A DNA stretch of 39,061 nt from an uncultured Ruminococcus sp. (GCF_902762735.1 NZ_CACWPP010000021.1:1-39061), one strand, 5' to 3'. Shown: positions 8,862 to 19,165, counted from the first letter of the stretch. The notes: generated from the letters alone by a model not told the origin. Made by a program: numbers and translations.

Positions 8862-9545
8862 ATGATAACTTATGGCGATACAAATATACTCGAACATGAG
8901 CATATCACTTTGGAAATGATACGCTTTATAAGCAAAAAACTGACTCAGGAACTTAAAAAGGATAACAGTAAGTATGATTCCGCTGATAAGGCATTGATCT
9001 TTGCAGCTAATAATTATTTATCGTATAATAAGATTGACAAAAGAATCAACCCGATAATGAGTGACGATGATGCTGCTAATTGCTTTGATGGCTTTTATTC
9101 AGCAGTTAGTTCTGATTATCTTGTTTCTATGAAAAAGTCTGATAATGCTGAACTCACTAAGAAACAAGTAGCTGAAAGAGTCGCCTGTGCTTTGTTATTT
9201 ATCATCTGGAATATACCGTTTAATAATGATCAGGTGAAATATAAGAAGATACCGTTACTTTCATACTCTCTTGATATTCTTACTGGCAGGAGATGCATTA
9301 CAAAGATAGGTTTCCGTGTTGTTCACCCTGATGATCCTGACGATGAGGTGTATCTTGATCTGCTGAAGCTTGGAAAAGAGATAGTGGAAAACGATGTAAT
9401 TGAAATGACAATTGGCGCCGGGCTTGATACGGGTTATTGCGCATATCGAATATTCAGGGCGATGGACACAGCGTGTCGTATTGAACCTGATGATAGGCAG
9501 GCACCTGAGCGAATAATGGATATTATTAACGAAGATAATTTATAA
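8862..9545 (+). CDS. Unrecognised protein inside the BREX operon
   Basis: A 227-residue soluble protein that I do not recognise. It has no signal peptide, membrane segment, P-loop or obvious nuclease motif. The first 170 residues look largely helical. The middle contains the hydrophobic RVACALLFIIWNIPF stretch, and the C-terminal part has GAGLDTGYCAYRIFRAMD. The ATG has a good SD (GAAAGGAAG), 15 bases after the pglX C-terminal half, and pglZ starts 24 bases after the stop. It is therefore an operon member placed where BREX loci often carry variable accessory genes. It is more AT-rich than its neighbours on both sides, hinting at separate acquisition. A partner or regulator of the split PglX/HEPN unit is possible but unsupported. 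Confidence 0.7.
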   Translation: MITYGDTNILEHEHITLEMIRFISKKLTQELKKDNSKYDSADKALIFAANNYLSYNKIDKRINPIMSDDDAANCFDGFYSAVSSDYLVSMKKSDNAELTKKQVAERVACALLFIIWNIPFNNDQVKYKKIPLLSYSLDILTGRRCITKIGFRVVHPDDPDDEVYLDLLKLGKEIVENDVIEMTIGAGLDTGYCAYRIFRAMDTACRIEPDDRQAPERIMDIINEDNL

Positions 9546-9569
9546 TATATCAGATTTCGGAGAAGAAAA

Positions 9570-12143
9570 ATGACAATTGACACGATAAATCACACCCTCA
9601 CCGACCGCTTCGCCGCCGAACTTCCCGATTGCTACGAACGCAGGATAATATTTTGGTTCGACTCCGAGCGTGAATTTGAGGGTATGCTTGATGAGCTGGA
9701 TATTCCCGATGTAAAAATATTAAAGCTGACGGGAGATAATCTCTTCGAGGCAAAAATGATACTCTCCGAGACTGACACGCAGTCGAATTATCTGGTGTAC
9801 GACCCGCTGTCATACCCAAAGCGTGAAGACAACTGGCTGAGGGACATTCAGCTTTACAGCGAGGAATTCCGTGCTGATCTCATTTCCATGCAGATGGACG
9901 AGCTTCACATTCCGCAGACAACACAGCTCCGCAGGGCGATGAAGCACTACACGAAATTCTTTGAGAGCAAGGAACGCACCGGCAAGCTCGCCGTCCTCGG
10001 AACGAAATATGAAAACGCAGGACAGCTCCACATTGACATAATGGCGGTGTTATGCGGCACAAAGCATAATACCGTTCACGGCGTGTTGAGGGCGATACTC
10101 TGTGATTCGCTGTATAACGAGGACAACGAGTGTCTGGAACAGATTGAAAAGTTCGGCAGTATGCAGGCATTGCAGGAGATGACGGCAAAATACACGGGCT
10201 TTGTCGGGAACAAGTTTGATCTGAATGAGCTGGCGGTGCATATTTTTATGACTGCCTTTTCAGCAATTGGTGAGGAAAAAGTCCTTTCGGGGCTGGAGCA
10301 GTATATCTCCCCCGAAAATCAGACCGCCTGCTATGCGTTCATAGACGATTGGAACAATTCCGACGATAGTGAAAAGCTCTTTGATATTGCGGAGGATATT
10401 TCCGAGCGTATGAAGCTGACGGAGCGTCTTGAAAAGCTGGAAACCGTGAGCTTGCTTTCGTCTGACAGTCTGCCGTGTATTGATGAAGTCATCATCGGCA
10501 GATTTATGCAGGAGATAGCTGAAAATGTCATCAAGACGGAAGAAATCCTAAAAGCCGTGGAGAGCCGCCGCACCTCGAAATGGTATGACCGCTATGAGCA
10601 TTTGTATAACGGATCGTACTACATCGCCAAAATGCAGGAGTTCCATTACGAACATATCGGCGGCTTTCACTTCGGTACATACAAGGAGCTTTGGGACAGC
10701 TACACCAAAAATCTGTATGTCATGGACAGCTATTACAGGCGGCTGCATATCTATTTCCGCAAAAGCCTTGTAAGCACATCGGGCACGCTTGACGATCTGT
10801 TCAAGAGTGCTGTCATAACTGCCGAGAATATTTATAAGAATTGGTATCTTGCAGAGCTGAACAGCGGCTGGTGTTCGCTGATAAAGGACTATACAGCTGA
10901 CGGCTTTGCGCTCGAAAATATTTCAGCACAGGCAGATTTTTACAAGAATACAGTTTCACCTATCGCCCGCGACAGCAGAGTATATGTCATCATTTCAGAT
11001 GCTCTGCGCTATGATGTGGCGGCGGAGTTATCGGAAAAGCTGGTGAGGGAAACAAACGGCACAGCAAAGATAACGGCTATGCTTTCGGCATTCCCGAGCA
11101 TTACCAAATTCGGAATGGCGGCACTTCTCCCTCATGAGAAATTGTCACTTACGAAGGATATGAAAATATTATGCGATGGTATGCCGACTGACGGCACGGA
11201 CAACAGGGATAAGATACTGAAAAAAAAGAATCCGAAAAACTGCGCCGTGACCTATGAAACGCTCCTGAAATTAAAGCAGACACAGCGCCGTGAGCTTGTC
11301 AGCGGTGCAGATGTTGTGTATATCTATCATAATACGATAGATGCGGTGGGTGATAAGTCCAATACCGAAAATCAGGTATTTGAAGCCTGTACCGATGCGA
11401 TAGAGGAGCTTAAAAACCTTGTGCGGCTCGTCGTCAATTCCATGAGCGGTTCTAATATTATAATTACGTCAGACCACGGATTTTTGTATACCCATGAGCC
11501 CCTTGCCGAAAGCGAAAAGATCAGCACAAGCCTTGTTTCGGGGAATATTTTTGAAACAGGCAGAAGATATATGCTCGCAGACAGTCAGAGCAGTTCCGAC
11601 ATACTTATGAAAATTGCTATGGACGAGTATTCTCCCGACATTGTGGGGTATGCTCCGTATGAAAATATTCGTATCAAAAAGCAGGGCGGCGGAAGCAATT
11701 TCGTTCACGGAGGCGTGTCCTTGCAGGAGTGCTGTGTGCCTGTGATCACATTCAAGAATATCTCTAAAAGCTCCAAGAAGTTTGTGGACATCAAAAAAGC
11801 ACAGGTCAAGCTCATCAGCATGACAAGGAAGATCAGCAACAATATCTTCTCTCTTGACTTCATGCAGACCGAAGCCGTCAGCGGAAAGACTGTTCCTGCC
11901 GAGTATGAGGTGTATCTGTGCGATAAAATGTCTACACCTGTGAGTGATGTGCAGACACTGATCGCTGACAAAACAGGCGAGCCGCAGGACAGGGTGACAA
12001 AGCTGAGGTTCACACTCAAAAGTGTGGAGTTTGACGGAAATGCTGCGTATTATCTCAATATTGTGGATAAGGAAACAGGCACAGTATCAGAGCATACCGA
12101 ATTTTCGGTCAAGATCGCATTCGCTAATGATTTCGACTTTTAA
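9570..12143 (+). CDS. pglZ: BREX phosphatase-like protein PglZ (type A)
   Basis: An 857-residue PglZ, the BREX core protein with an alkaline-phosphatase-superfamily fold. Two metal-site segments typical of the family are visible: YVIISDALRYDVAAEL at about residues 471-486 and IIITSDHGFLYTH at about 630-642. Length agrees with the type A PglZ of type 1 BREX, about 850 residues. PglZ members have been reported to act as metal-dependent nucleases or phosphatases working with PglX; the activity here is not shown. A large N-terminal helical part (about 1-440) precedes the catalytic domain, and a beta-rich tail follows. The start ATG has GGAG 8 bases upstream. The brxL reading frame follows 11 bases after the stop. 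Confidence 0.94.
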   Translation: MTIDTINHTLTDRFAAELPDCYERRIIFWFDSEREFEGMLDELDIPDVKILKLTGDNLFEAKMILSETDTQSNYLVYDPLSYPKREDNWLRDIQLYSEEFRADLISMQMDELHIPQTTQLRRAMKHYTKFFESKERTGKLAVLGTKYENAGQLHIDIMAVLCGTKHNTVHGVLRAILCDSLYNEDNECLEQIEKFGSMQALQEMTAKYTGFVGNKFDLNELAVHIFMTAFSAIGEEKVLSGLEQYISPENQTACYAFIDDWNNSDDSEKLFDIAEDISERMKLTERLEKLETVSLLSSDSLPCIDEVIIGRFMQEIAENVIKTEEILKAVESRRTSKWYDRYEHLYNGSYYIAKMQEFHYEHIGGFHFGTYKELWDSYTKNLYVMDSYYRRLHIYFRKSLVSTSGTLDDLFKSAVITAENIYKNWYLAELNSGWCSLIKDYTADGFALENISAQADFYKNTVSPIARDSRVYVIISDALRYDVAAELSEKLVRETNGTAKITAMLSAFPSITKFGMAALLPHEKLSLTKDMKILCDGMPTDGTDNRDKILKKKNPKNCAVTYETLLKLKQTQRRELVSGADVVYIYHNTIDAVGDKSNTENQVFEACTDAIEELKNLVRLVVNSMSGSNIIITSDHGFLYTHEPLAESEKISTSLVSGNIFETGRRYMLADSQSSSDILMKIAMDEYSPDIVGYAPYENIRIKKQGGGSNFVHGGVSLQECCVPVITFKNISKSSKKFVDIKKAQVKLISMTRKISNNIFSLDFMQTEAVSGKTVPAEYEVYLCDKMSTPVSDVQTLIADKTGEPQDRVTKLRFTLKSVEFDGNAAYYLNIVDKETGTVSEHTEFSVKIAFANDFDF

Positions 12144-12154
12144 GGGATAAACTG

Positions 12155-14578
12155 ATGAAAACAAGAAAATTCAGGCTCAAGGGCGTAACCGGTCGCCCCT
12201 GGGTGACGATACAGGGAACAACAAAGCGTGAAGTGCAGGCAAAGCGTGACCGTGAAGCAAAAGAAGCATTTCGCTCAATGGCAGCGGTCGGCTCTATCGG
12301 ATCAAAGCTCCTGCTTACTCCAGATAAGAAAAAACGCATCTATCGATACAGGACTTTACATAAGCGGAGTATTCCCGATCATAAAGCTGCACAGGAACAG
12401 CTTGAAGCGGAAATGAGCATTCCTGTAAGGAACACATTCGGAGGAAATATCATGGACGAATTTGATAGAAAAGTTATAGACGCATTCCCCGGCAAGTCTG
12501 TCCGTAAGGATCTGACCTCGCTTATGAAAAAGGGTGCAAATGTCCCTACTTATGTTTTGGAATATTTGCTTGGAATGTATTGTGCAACAGATGATGAAGA
12601 AGAAATGAAGATCGGTCTGGAAAAGATCAAAAAGATCCTCAGCGAGAATTATGTCCGCCCCGACCAGAGCGATTATGTAAAATCCAAGATCAAGGAGAAC
12701 GGTCAGTATACAGTTATCGACAAGGTGACTGTCAGGCTCGACGAAAAAGAGGACAAGTATATTGCCAGCTTCACAAACCTTGACCTCAAGGATTTTGAGG
12801 TCAACTCTGATCTTGTGACGCATAATGAAAAACTGCTGGTCGGCGGTATCTGGTGCATCATCAAGATCGAATACGTTGGGCTTGACAGAGAAGATGAAGA
12901 GGAAGAATACGAAGAAGATATCTTTGACGGCAATAAAAAGAAGCGTGGCAAAAAGCTGAAAAAGAAGAAGTCCAAGTATGAATCGCCCTTTGCTATCGCT
13001 GCCCTGAAGCCTATTCAAATGGCAAATCTTGACCTTGATGAGATCATAGAGACAAGGCGGCAGTTTACAAAAGACGAGTGGATCACACTGCTCCTGCGCT
13101 CCGCAGGCTATGAGCCGGATGAATTGAGCGAAAAGCAGAAATTTCACTATCTGCTGCGCTTTGTGCCGTTTATCCAGAAGAACTATAACCTTGTAGAACT
13201 CGGACCGAGAGGTACGGGAAAATCTCACGCTTACAGTGAGCTTTCACCCTATTCGATACTCATGAGCAGCGGTCACACGACTGTATCAAATATGTTCTAC
13301 AATATGGCATCGCACCGTGTGGGACTTGTGGGCAACTGGGACTGCGTGGCTTTCGATGAGGTCGGCGGTATCAAAGGCAGTGATACCGATATGGTGCAGA
13401 TCATGAAGAACTACATGGCAAACGGCAGCTTTGCAAGGGGAAGCGATTCCATAAGCTCAGACGCTTCTATCGCCTTTGAGGGCAACACGTTCCGCAGCGT
13501 CGAGGATATGCTGAGAACGACCAATCTCTTTGAGCCGTTTCCCGAGGGCTTTAATAACGATTCTGCATTCTTTGACAGGATACATTCATATCTTCCCGGC
13601 TGGGAAACACCCAAGTTGAGGGCAAGCCTTTTTACAAACAGATACGGGCTTATCTCCGATTGCTTTTCCGAATTCTGCCATGCTATGCGAAAGTATGATT
13701 TCACAAATTCCTTCGGTGAGTATTTTGCTCTGAATGATAATTTCAATACCCGTGACGATACGGCGGTAAGGCGCACTTTTTCGGGACTTGCAAAGCTGAT
13801 CTATCCCGATGAGAAAATGGATAAGGAAGAAGCAAGAGAGCTGCTTGAATATGCGATAGAATGCCGCCGCAGGGTCAAAGAACAGCTGAGAAAAATGAAT
13901 CCTGCGGAGTTCAGCGATGTGATGCTTGGATATATCGACCTTGACACAAATGAGGAGATATATGTTGACCTCCCCGAGATCGTGACAGGCTCACTTATAC
14001 CCGAGAGCTTCGGAAAGCCCGGATATGTATATGCGATCGGGCGCTCGGTGGACGGTCGTGTGGGCGTTTATCGTTTTGAAAATAAGCTGATAAAAGGCAC
14101 AGGCAAACTCAGTTTCCGTAATGTCGAGGGACTTGCAGGCGCACCGAGGAGCGTAAAGGACAGTATCACTGCCGCCTATAATTATTTCGTGCAGAACAGC
14201 AGACGGCTTGTGGAAGGCACACCCTTTGATTTTGATTACAGCTTATATTATAACGACCTCCAGAACAGAAATGTCAGCGATGAGGTATCTGTTGCTGAGG
14301 TGGTAGGTCTGTTCTCAGCTCTTGCGAACCGTCCTGTTCTGCCTTCTCTTGTGATATGCGGACGTGTGGTAATGTCAGGCGAAACGATGCCTGTTATCAC
14401 CATGCTTGACGAGATATTTGTATCCGCCGCTAATGCAGGTGCTAAAAAAATACTTCTGCCCGAAAACAGCAGAAGCAATTATGATATGCTTTCCGACAAG
14501 CTGAAAAGTGAGATAGCAGCGGACTTTTACAGCACTCCGCTGGAAGCCGCAAAGCTCGCTTTGGGAGTTGACTTCTGA
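12155..14578 (+). CDS. brxL: BREX Lon-like AAA+ protein BrxL, with N-terminal extension
   Basis: An 807-codon frame encoding BrxL, the Lon-related AAA+ protein that closes type 1 BREX operons. Walker A GPRGTGKS is at residues 350-357 of the long form, followed by a Walker B-like CVAFDEVGG. The C-terminal third has a Lon-protease-like fold (DEVSVAEVVGLFSALA and ICGRVVMSGETMPV); the canonical Lon catalytic lysine does not seem to be kept there. Known BrxL proteins are about 680-710 residues and start near MDEFDRKVIDAFPGK, residue 100 here. That ATG (12452) has a near-perfect SD. The first 99 residues are strongly basic (MKTRKFRLKG, TTKREVQAKRDREAKEAF) and unlike the family. Either the true start is 12452, giving 708 residues, or two forms are made. 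The stop overlaps the next start (TGATG). Confidence 0.9.
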   Translation: MKTRKFRLKGVTGRPWVTIQGTTKREVQAKRDREAKEAFRSMAAVGSIGSKLLLTPDKKKRIYRYRTLHKRSIPDHKAAQEQLEAEMSIPVRNTFGGNIMDEFDRKVIDAFPGKSVRKDLTSLMKKGANVPTYVLEYLLGMYCATDDEEEMKIGLEKIKKILSENYVRPDQSDYVKSKIKENGQYTVIDKVTVRLDEKEDKYIASFTNLDLKDFEVNSDLVTHNEKLLVGGIWCIIKIEYVGLDREDEEEEYEEDIFDGNKKKRGKKLKKKKSKYESPFAIAALKPIQMANLDLDEIIETRRQFTKDEWITLLLRSAGYEPDELSEKQKFHYLLRFVPFIQKNYNLVELGPRGTGKSHAYSELSPYSILMSSGHTTVSNMFYNMASHRVGLVGNWDCVAFDEVGGIKGSDTDMVQIMKNYMANGSFARGSDSISSDASIAFEGNTFRSVEDMLRTTNLFEPFPEGFNNDSAFFDRIHSYLPGWETPKLRASLFTNRYGLISDCFSEFCHAMRKYDFTNSFGEYFALNDNFNTRDDTAVRRTFSGLAKLIYPDEKMDKEEARELLEYAIECRRRVKEQLRKMNPAEFSDVMLGYIDLDTNEEIYVDLPEIVTGSLIPESFGKPGYVYAIGRSVDGRVGVYRFENKLIKGTGKLSFRNVEGLAGAPRSVKDSITAAYNYFVQNSRRLVEGTPFDFDYSLYYNDLQNRNVSDEVSVAEVVGLFSALANRPVLPSLVICGRVVMSGETMPVITMLDEIFVSAANAGAKKILLPENSRSNYDMLSDKLKSEIAADFYSTPLEAAKLALGVDF
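12440..12454 (+). promoter_or_regulatory. Strong internal SD and ATG within the brxL frame
   Basis: GGAGG at 12440-12444 is followed by a 7-base spacer and an in-frame ATG at 12452. This SD is better than the one before the upstream ATG at 12155 (AAGGGAT). Translation from here gives a BrxL of the usual family size. It therefore decides the likely start of the canonical protein, or marks a second start for a shorter form. Confidence 0.75.
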
Positions 14579-17253
14579 TGGCTGAATACAAATGTATTGC
14601 CTGCGGAGAGGTAAAGCAGAGCAATAAGGAGTGTATGTGTCCCATATGCGGATATATGATGTTCAAGTCCCCCTATGAACGAAAAGGTATTTTTATATCT
14701 GAGATCAGGAAGTTCATAGATACAATTATTGGACAGGACATTGATGTAGAGAAACTGGATTTCGGGAAGCTGAGACAGGATGAGCGAAGGTTTCCCGACT
14801 ATAACAAGATAAGAGATCATGTCACACATTCCGAAAAGACAGAGATATTTCATGAGCGCCTGAAAAACAGTGCCGAACAGATGAAACGGTATTTTCACGA
14901 AACGTTCAGTAAAAGCTATTCCGCAAAGAAAGATGCTTTGGGTATGCGGTCAGAGGACACTGCTGCATTTCTGGTAAGAGTTCTATCCGAACTCGGGATA
15001 GAGTCTGAGTTTGGCAAGGCTTCTTTCCCGATCATTACAGTCGATTATACGGAATCAGCTGACCGTGAATATACCGAATCTGCCGATGAACTTCTTGACA
15101 GGATCGTTATGCTCGCTGACAAGATGTACAAATTCATCAGGAACGGCAATATCTACGGCAGAGCTTATGATAAAGACACTAAGCCTTTCAAATTCAAGGA
15201 CAAGGAAGAAATCGACTGGCATAAAACCATAGCAGAGCGAATTGCCGCCTGTGATAAGGTCATCGCAAAGAAATATGTTGTGGATATTTTTGACGATGGC
15301 AGTGAACAGCTTACCTCCATGCTGAAAGTCACATGGGACGCAGTGTTCGTTCTCATGTCAGCACCGCTGAGAAAAAAGGAGTATACCTATCATTTCAGTG
15401 ATGCCGCTGACAGCGATAGCATGACGACGGAAGAATGCGATGCACGGCTATCTGCAATATTCGCAGAACGCTTTAGCTCCGTACAAGAGATCATTCACGC
15501 AGAAGACTTTCTTGCGGACAAGTCGGAGGACGAGCTGTTCGAGCTTTATAACAAAATGCTCGACCTTGACATTTATCACTATATGTCGGGAACTAAGGGT
15601 GATCTTGTGGTCGGCAATTACGAACAGCAGCTTGAAAATCTGATCGGACTTGATTCTGTTAAGACCAATATCCGGAAGATCAAGGCGTATGCGCTCGCCA
15701 ACAAAGACAGCTCCGAACTGAACCTCCATATGTGCTTTATGGGAAATCCCGGCACTGGCAAGACGGAAGCGGCAAGGATCATCGCAGGCATACTCCATGA
15801 AAACGGACTTCTCCGCACAAGCAAAGTTATCGAGACGGACCGAAGCGGACTTGTTGCGGGATATGTGGGACAGACGGCGCTCAAAACTGCCGAAAAGATA
15901 GAAGAAGCCATGGGCGGTGTGCTGTTTATTGACGAAGCCTATTCTCTTGTTCAGGGAGGCACAGGCGGTGACTACGGACACGAAGCAGTTTCCACGCTGA
16001 TAAAGGCTATGGAGGACTATCGGGGCAAGTTCTGTGTCATTCTCGCAGGCTATAAAAATCCGATGCAGGAAATGATCGCAACAAATCAAGGCTTTCAGTC
16101 AAGAATACAGTTCACGATAGATTTCCCGAATTATAACCGAAAAGAGCTGGGGCAGATCGCAGAACTTATGCTCAAAAACAGAGGTTATTCCGCAAGCGAT
16201 GCCGCAAAGGACAGAATGCTGGATATTACAGATCACACAAGAAAAGACCCGAACTTTGCCAACGCCCGTGAGATGAGAAATATCATCGAACAGGTCATCA
16301 TGTGCCAGAATGTTCGCTGTGCCGGGACAGATGATAAAACACTTGAGATCGTCGATGTAAACACCTACATAAAAGACAGTCATATCAGTTTGCCCACAAG
16401 CGGTGACGGCGCAGTTAAGAAGATACTTACCGCCGAGGACGAGCTGGAAGCGCTGATCGGTCTGCGCAGTGTGAAACGAATGATAAAGAAGATCAAGGCG
16501 TATGCAAAGCGGAACAAGGACGATCCCGACCTGAATCTGCATATGTGCTTCTGCGGAAACCCGGGAACAGGCAAAACGGAGGTCGCCCGTATACTGTCCC
16601 GTATACTATATGAAGCAGGGGTGCTGCCCGAGGCAAAGCTGACTGAAACGGACTCGCAGGGGCTTATCAGCAAATATGTGGGCGATACGGCTTCAAAAAC
16701 GCTTGCGAAGATCAATGATTCTATGGGCGGCGTGCTGTTCATAGATGAAGCGTATAGTCTAACAAGTGGTGAAGGCGATACCGCAGGCTACGGTGATGAA
16801 GCTGTTGCTGTTCTTTTGAAGCAAATGGAGGATAAAAGAGGTCAATTCTGCGTGATACTTGCAGGTTACAAGACCGAAATGGACAAGTTCATCGGTACAA
16901 ATCCTGGGCTTGCTTCGAGGGTGCAGTTCACCCTTGATTTCCCCGATTACACAAGAGAAGAGCTTTCTGAGATAGCCCGTGCTTTTCTTAGAAAGAAGAA
17001 ATATGAGATAGAAGACGATGCGCTGAATCTTTTACTTGATATAGCGGAGTATTACAGATCAAGACCGAATTTTGCAAATGCCCGAACGATTCGGAATATT
17101 CTGGAACAGGTCATCATGAACCAGAATCTCAGGACGGACGAGGAGGATAGCAGTGATACGACGCTGATACTGAGTGACGTTCAGGATTATATTGATGATG
17201 AGGGGGTAGAGCTTGATAATAATGTAAGAAAAAACAGAAGGATAGGATTTTGA
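14578..17253 (+). CDS. Zinc-ribbon protein with two tandem CbbX/SpoVK-like AAA+ domains
   Basis: An 891-residue cytoplasmic protein. An N-terminal zinc ribbon has CxxC pairs at Cys6/9 and Cys21/24, followed by a helical region of about 330 residues. Two AAA+ modules of the CbbX/SpoVK/EccA type follow. Module 1 has Walker A GNPGTGKTEAARI near residue 388 and Walker B VLFIDEAYSL near 447. Module 2 has GNPGTGKTEVARIL near 659 and VLFIDEAYSL near 717. The modules are clearly similar to each other, so they arose by duplication, and both look catalytically intact. The ATG overlaps the brxL TGA (TGATG), so translation is coupled and the gene belongs to the BREX operon here. It is not a standard BREX gene. 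CbbX-type ATPases remodel partner proteins; the substrate is unknown. The broken leucine-rich-repeat gene just downstream may have been its partner. Confidence 0.85.
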   Translation: MAEYKCIACGEVKQSNKECMCPICGYMMFKSPYERKGIFISEIRKFIDTIIGQDIDVEKLDFGKLRQDERRFPDYNKIRDHVTHSEKTEIFHERLKNSAEQMKRYFHETFSKSYSAKKDALGMRSEDTAAFLVRVLSELGIESEFGKASFPIITVDYTESADREYTESADELLDRIVMLADKMYKFIRNGNIYGRAYDKDTKPFKFKDKEEIDWHKTIAERIAACDKVIAKKYVVDIFDDGSEQLTSMLKVTWDAVFVLMSAPLRKKEYTYHFSDAADSDSMTTEECDARLSAIFAERFSSVQEIIHAEDFLADKSEDELFELYNKMLDLDIYHYMSGTKGDLVVGNYEQQLENLIGLDSVKTNIRKIKAYALANKDSSELNLHMCFMGNPGTGKTEAARIIAGILHENGLLRTSKVIETDRSGLVAGYVGQTALKTAEKIEEAMGGVLFIDEAYSLVQGGTGGDYGHEAVSTLIKAMEDYRGKFCVILAGYKNPMQEMIATNQGFQSRIQFTIDFPNYNRKELGQIAELMLKNRGYSASDAAKDRMLDITDHTRKDPNFANAREMRNIIEQVIMCQNVRCAGTDDKTLEIVDVNTYIKDSHISLPTSGDGAVKKILTAEDELEALIGLRSVKRMIKKIKAYAKRNKDDPDLNLHMCFCGNPGTGKTEVARILSRILYEAGVLPEAKLTETDSQGLISKYVGDTASKTLAKINDSMGGVLFIDEAYSLTSGEGDTAGYGDEAVAVLLKQMEDKRGQFCVILAGYKTEMDKFIGTNPGLASRVQFTLDFPDYTREELSEIARAFLRKKKYEIEDDALNLLLDIAEYYRSRPNFANARTIRNILEQVIMNQNLRTDEEDSSDTTLILSDVQDYIDDEGVELDNNVRKNRRIGF

Positions 17254-17274
17254 TAAAAACAAGGAGGTAGTTTT

Positions 17275-19165
17275 ATGAAATTTTATATTGAAAAGGCGCA
17301 CTTAAATTAGCCGAACTTGATGATGAAACACCTAATGATGTTGTCGTTATTCCCGACACTGTCAAGAAGATCAGCAATAAAGCTTTTCAGAATATTTGGG
17401 ACATGACATCGGTCATTATACCTGACACTGTAACAGAAATAGGTAAAGAGGCTTTTGAAGGCTGCTCCGACCTGATATCCGTTACGATACCGGCCGGCGT
17501 GAAAAAATATGTGATAAAGCTTTTAAAAACTGCCCTAAACTGAAAGCTGTCACTATACCTGACAGCGTAACAGAAATAGGTTATGAAGCTTTTGCAAACT
17601 GCTCTGATCTGAGAACGGTCACGCTGCCCGACAGCTTAGAAAACATTGAACCTGAGGCCTTCGCAAAATGTAAAAAACTTGATACCATTAATGTTTCATC
17701 GTCATTTACAGCCCTATCCTACGAACAGGTAGAGGATACAAAGTGGTACAAGGATCAAAAGTGTGATCTTGTTATTATTGGAGCTGTGCTTATCCGTTAT
17801 AAGGGCAAAGCTGATGAAGTTACTATACCCGATGGTGTAAAGGTAATAGGCGAGGAGGCTTTTTATGAATGCAGTACTTTGAGGTCTGTAACGATACCGG
17901 GAAGTGTGGTGTGTATAGGTAACAGCGCTTTTGAAAATTGTGAAAAGCTTGCTTCTGTAACAATAGCTGACGGTGTAAAGATCATAGGTTCTTCAGCTTT
18001 TCAATTTTGCGAAAAATTGACCGCTCTCACGATACCGGACAGCGTTACGAAAATAGGTTTGTGGGCTTTTGAAAACTGCTCCTCTCTGAGCTCCGTTACG
18101 ATACCCGACAGCGTTACGGACATGGGTTCTGATGTTTTTGCCCATTGCCACAATCTGGAAACGCTCAATGTGCCGCCAAAATTTACGCTGTGCACACTCA
18201 AACAGCTTTACTTTTCAAAATGGAGCGACGACCAAAAAGACGAGTTTGTTATCCTCGGTGCAGCTCTTGTAAAATACAATGGCAATGAGGAAAATGTAAC
18301 GATACCCGACGGCGTACTGAAAATTGGACATCGTGCATTCTGTAACAGAGACAGGAGTGTGAAAACGGTAACGATACCTGACAGTGTAAAGGAAATAGAG
18401 AATGGTGCTTTTGAGTATTGCAGAAATCTTATATCAGTAACAATACCAAACAGTGTGACCAAAATAGGTGCAGGTGCTTTTGGTAAATGTTCAAGCCTGA
18501 CTTCAGTAACGATACCTGAAAGTGTTACGGAAATAAATGGTGGTACTTTTGATGAATGTACAAGCCTTAAGTCGATCATTATTCCCGACAGTGTAACAAG
18601 TATATATAATAATGCATTTGATCACTGCAAAAGTCTGACTTCTGTGGTGCTAGGAGAGGGAATAACTCGCTGTGATATATAATTCAAAGGGTGTTCTTCT
18701 CTTGAAAGTATTACGCTGCCCAAGACCTTAAAGACCTTTAAAATGAACGAGGATATAATAAACAACAGCAAACTGTTCTTTAAAACACCAGACGGACTTC
18801 CCTCAATAAATAATTCTACTGCAATGAACCTCGTTGCTGAATTTTGGAAAAGATTTGACCCGAAGATCATAGCTGATATATATATCCACAAACATGATGA
18901 TAAATTCATGAAAATATACAGACGCTACCGCTGGGAGCAGCATATTAATGAGGTAGGTAAATATATCCCCGAGGTACTTGGCAGTCAGCCGGATGAGAAG
19001 CTTTGCGCCGCCGCAGCAGATTTCCTGAACTTATATGCACAATGGCTTGAAAGAAAAATCGCCATCAGCATACTTGATGTACTGCGTAAGTCAGACCACT
19101 ATGAAACAGTACGTTCACTTATTGAAAGCAATGAAGAGATAAAGTTAAAGATCGGAATCCAATAA
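17275..19165 (+). pseudogene. Broken BspA-like leucine-rich-repeat protein
   Basis: A gene with a strong SD (AAGGAGG) and ATG at 17275 that would encode about 630 residues if intact. Most of it is LRR_5 (BspA/TpLRR) repeats of the form V-T-I-P-D-S-V-T-x-I-G-x-x-A-F-x-x-C-x-x-L. The final part (about 18760-19165) is a non-repeat helical domain containing YRRYRWEQHI. Three lesions break it. One A appears lost from the A-run at 17291-17294, so the frame read from the ATG stops at 17308-17310. One A appears lost from the run at 17502-17507. An in-frame TAA occurs at 18680-18682, after which reading continues in the same frame to 19165. There is no signal peptide. It lies 21 bases after the AAA+ gene and was probably the last gene of the operon. 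Sequencing error in the A-runs is possible; the TAA is not explained that way. Confidence 0.82.
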
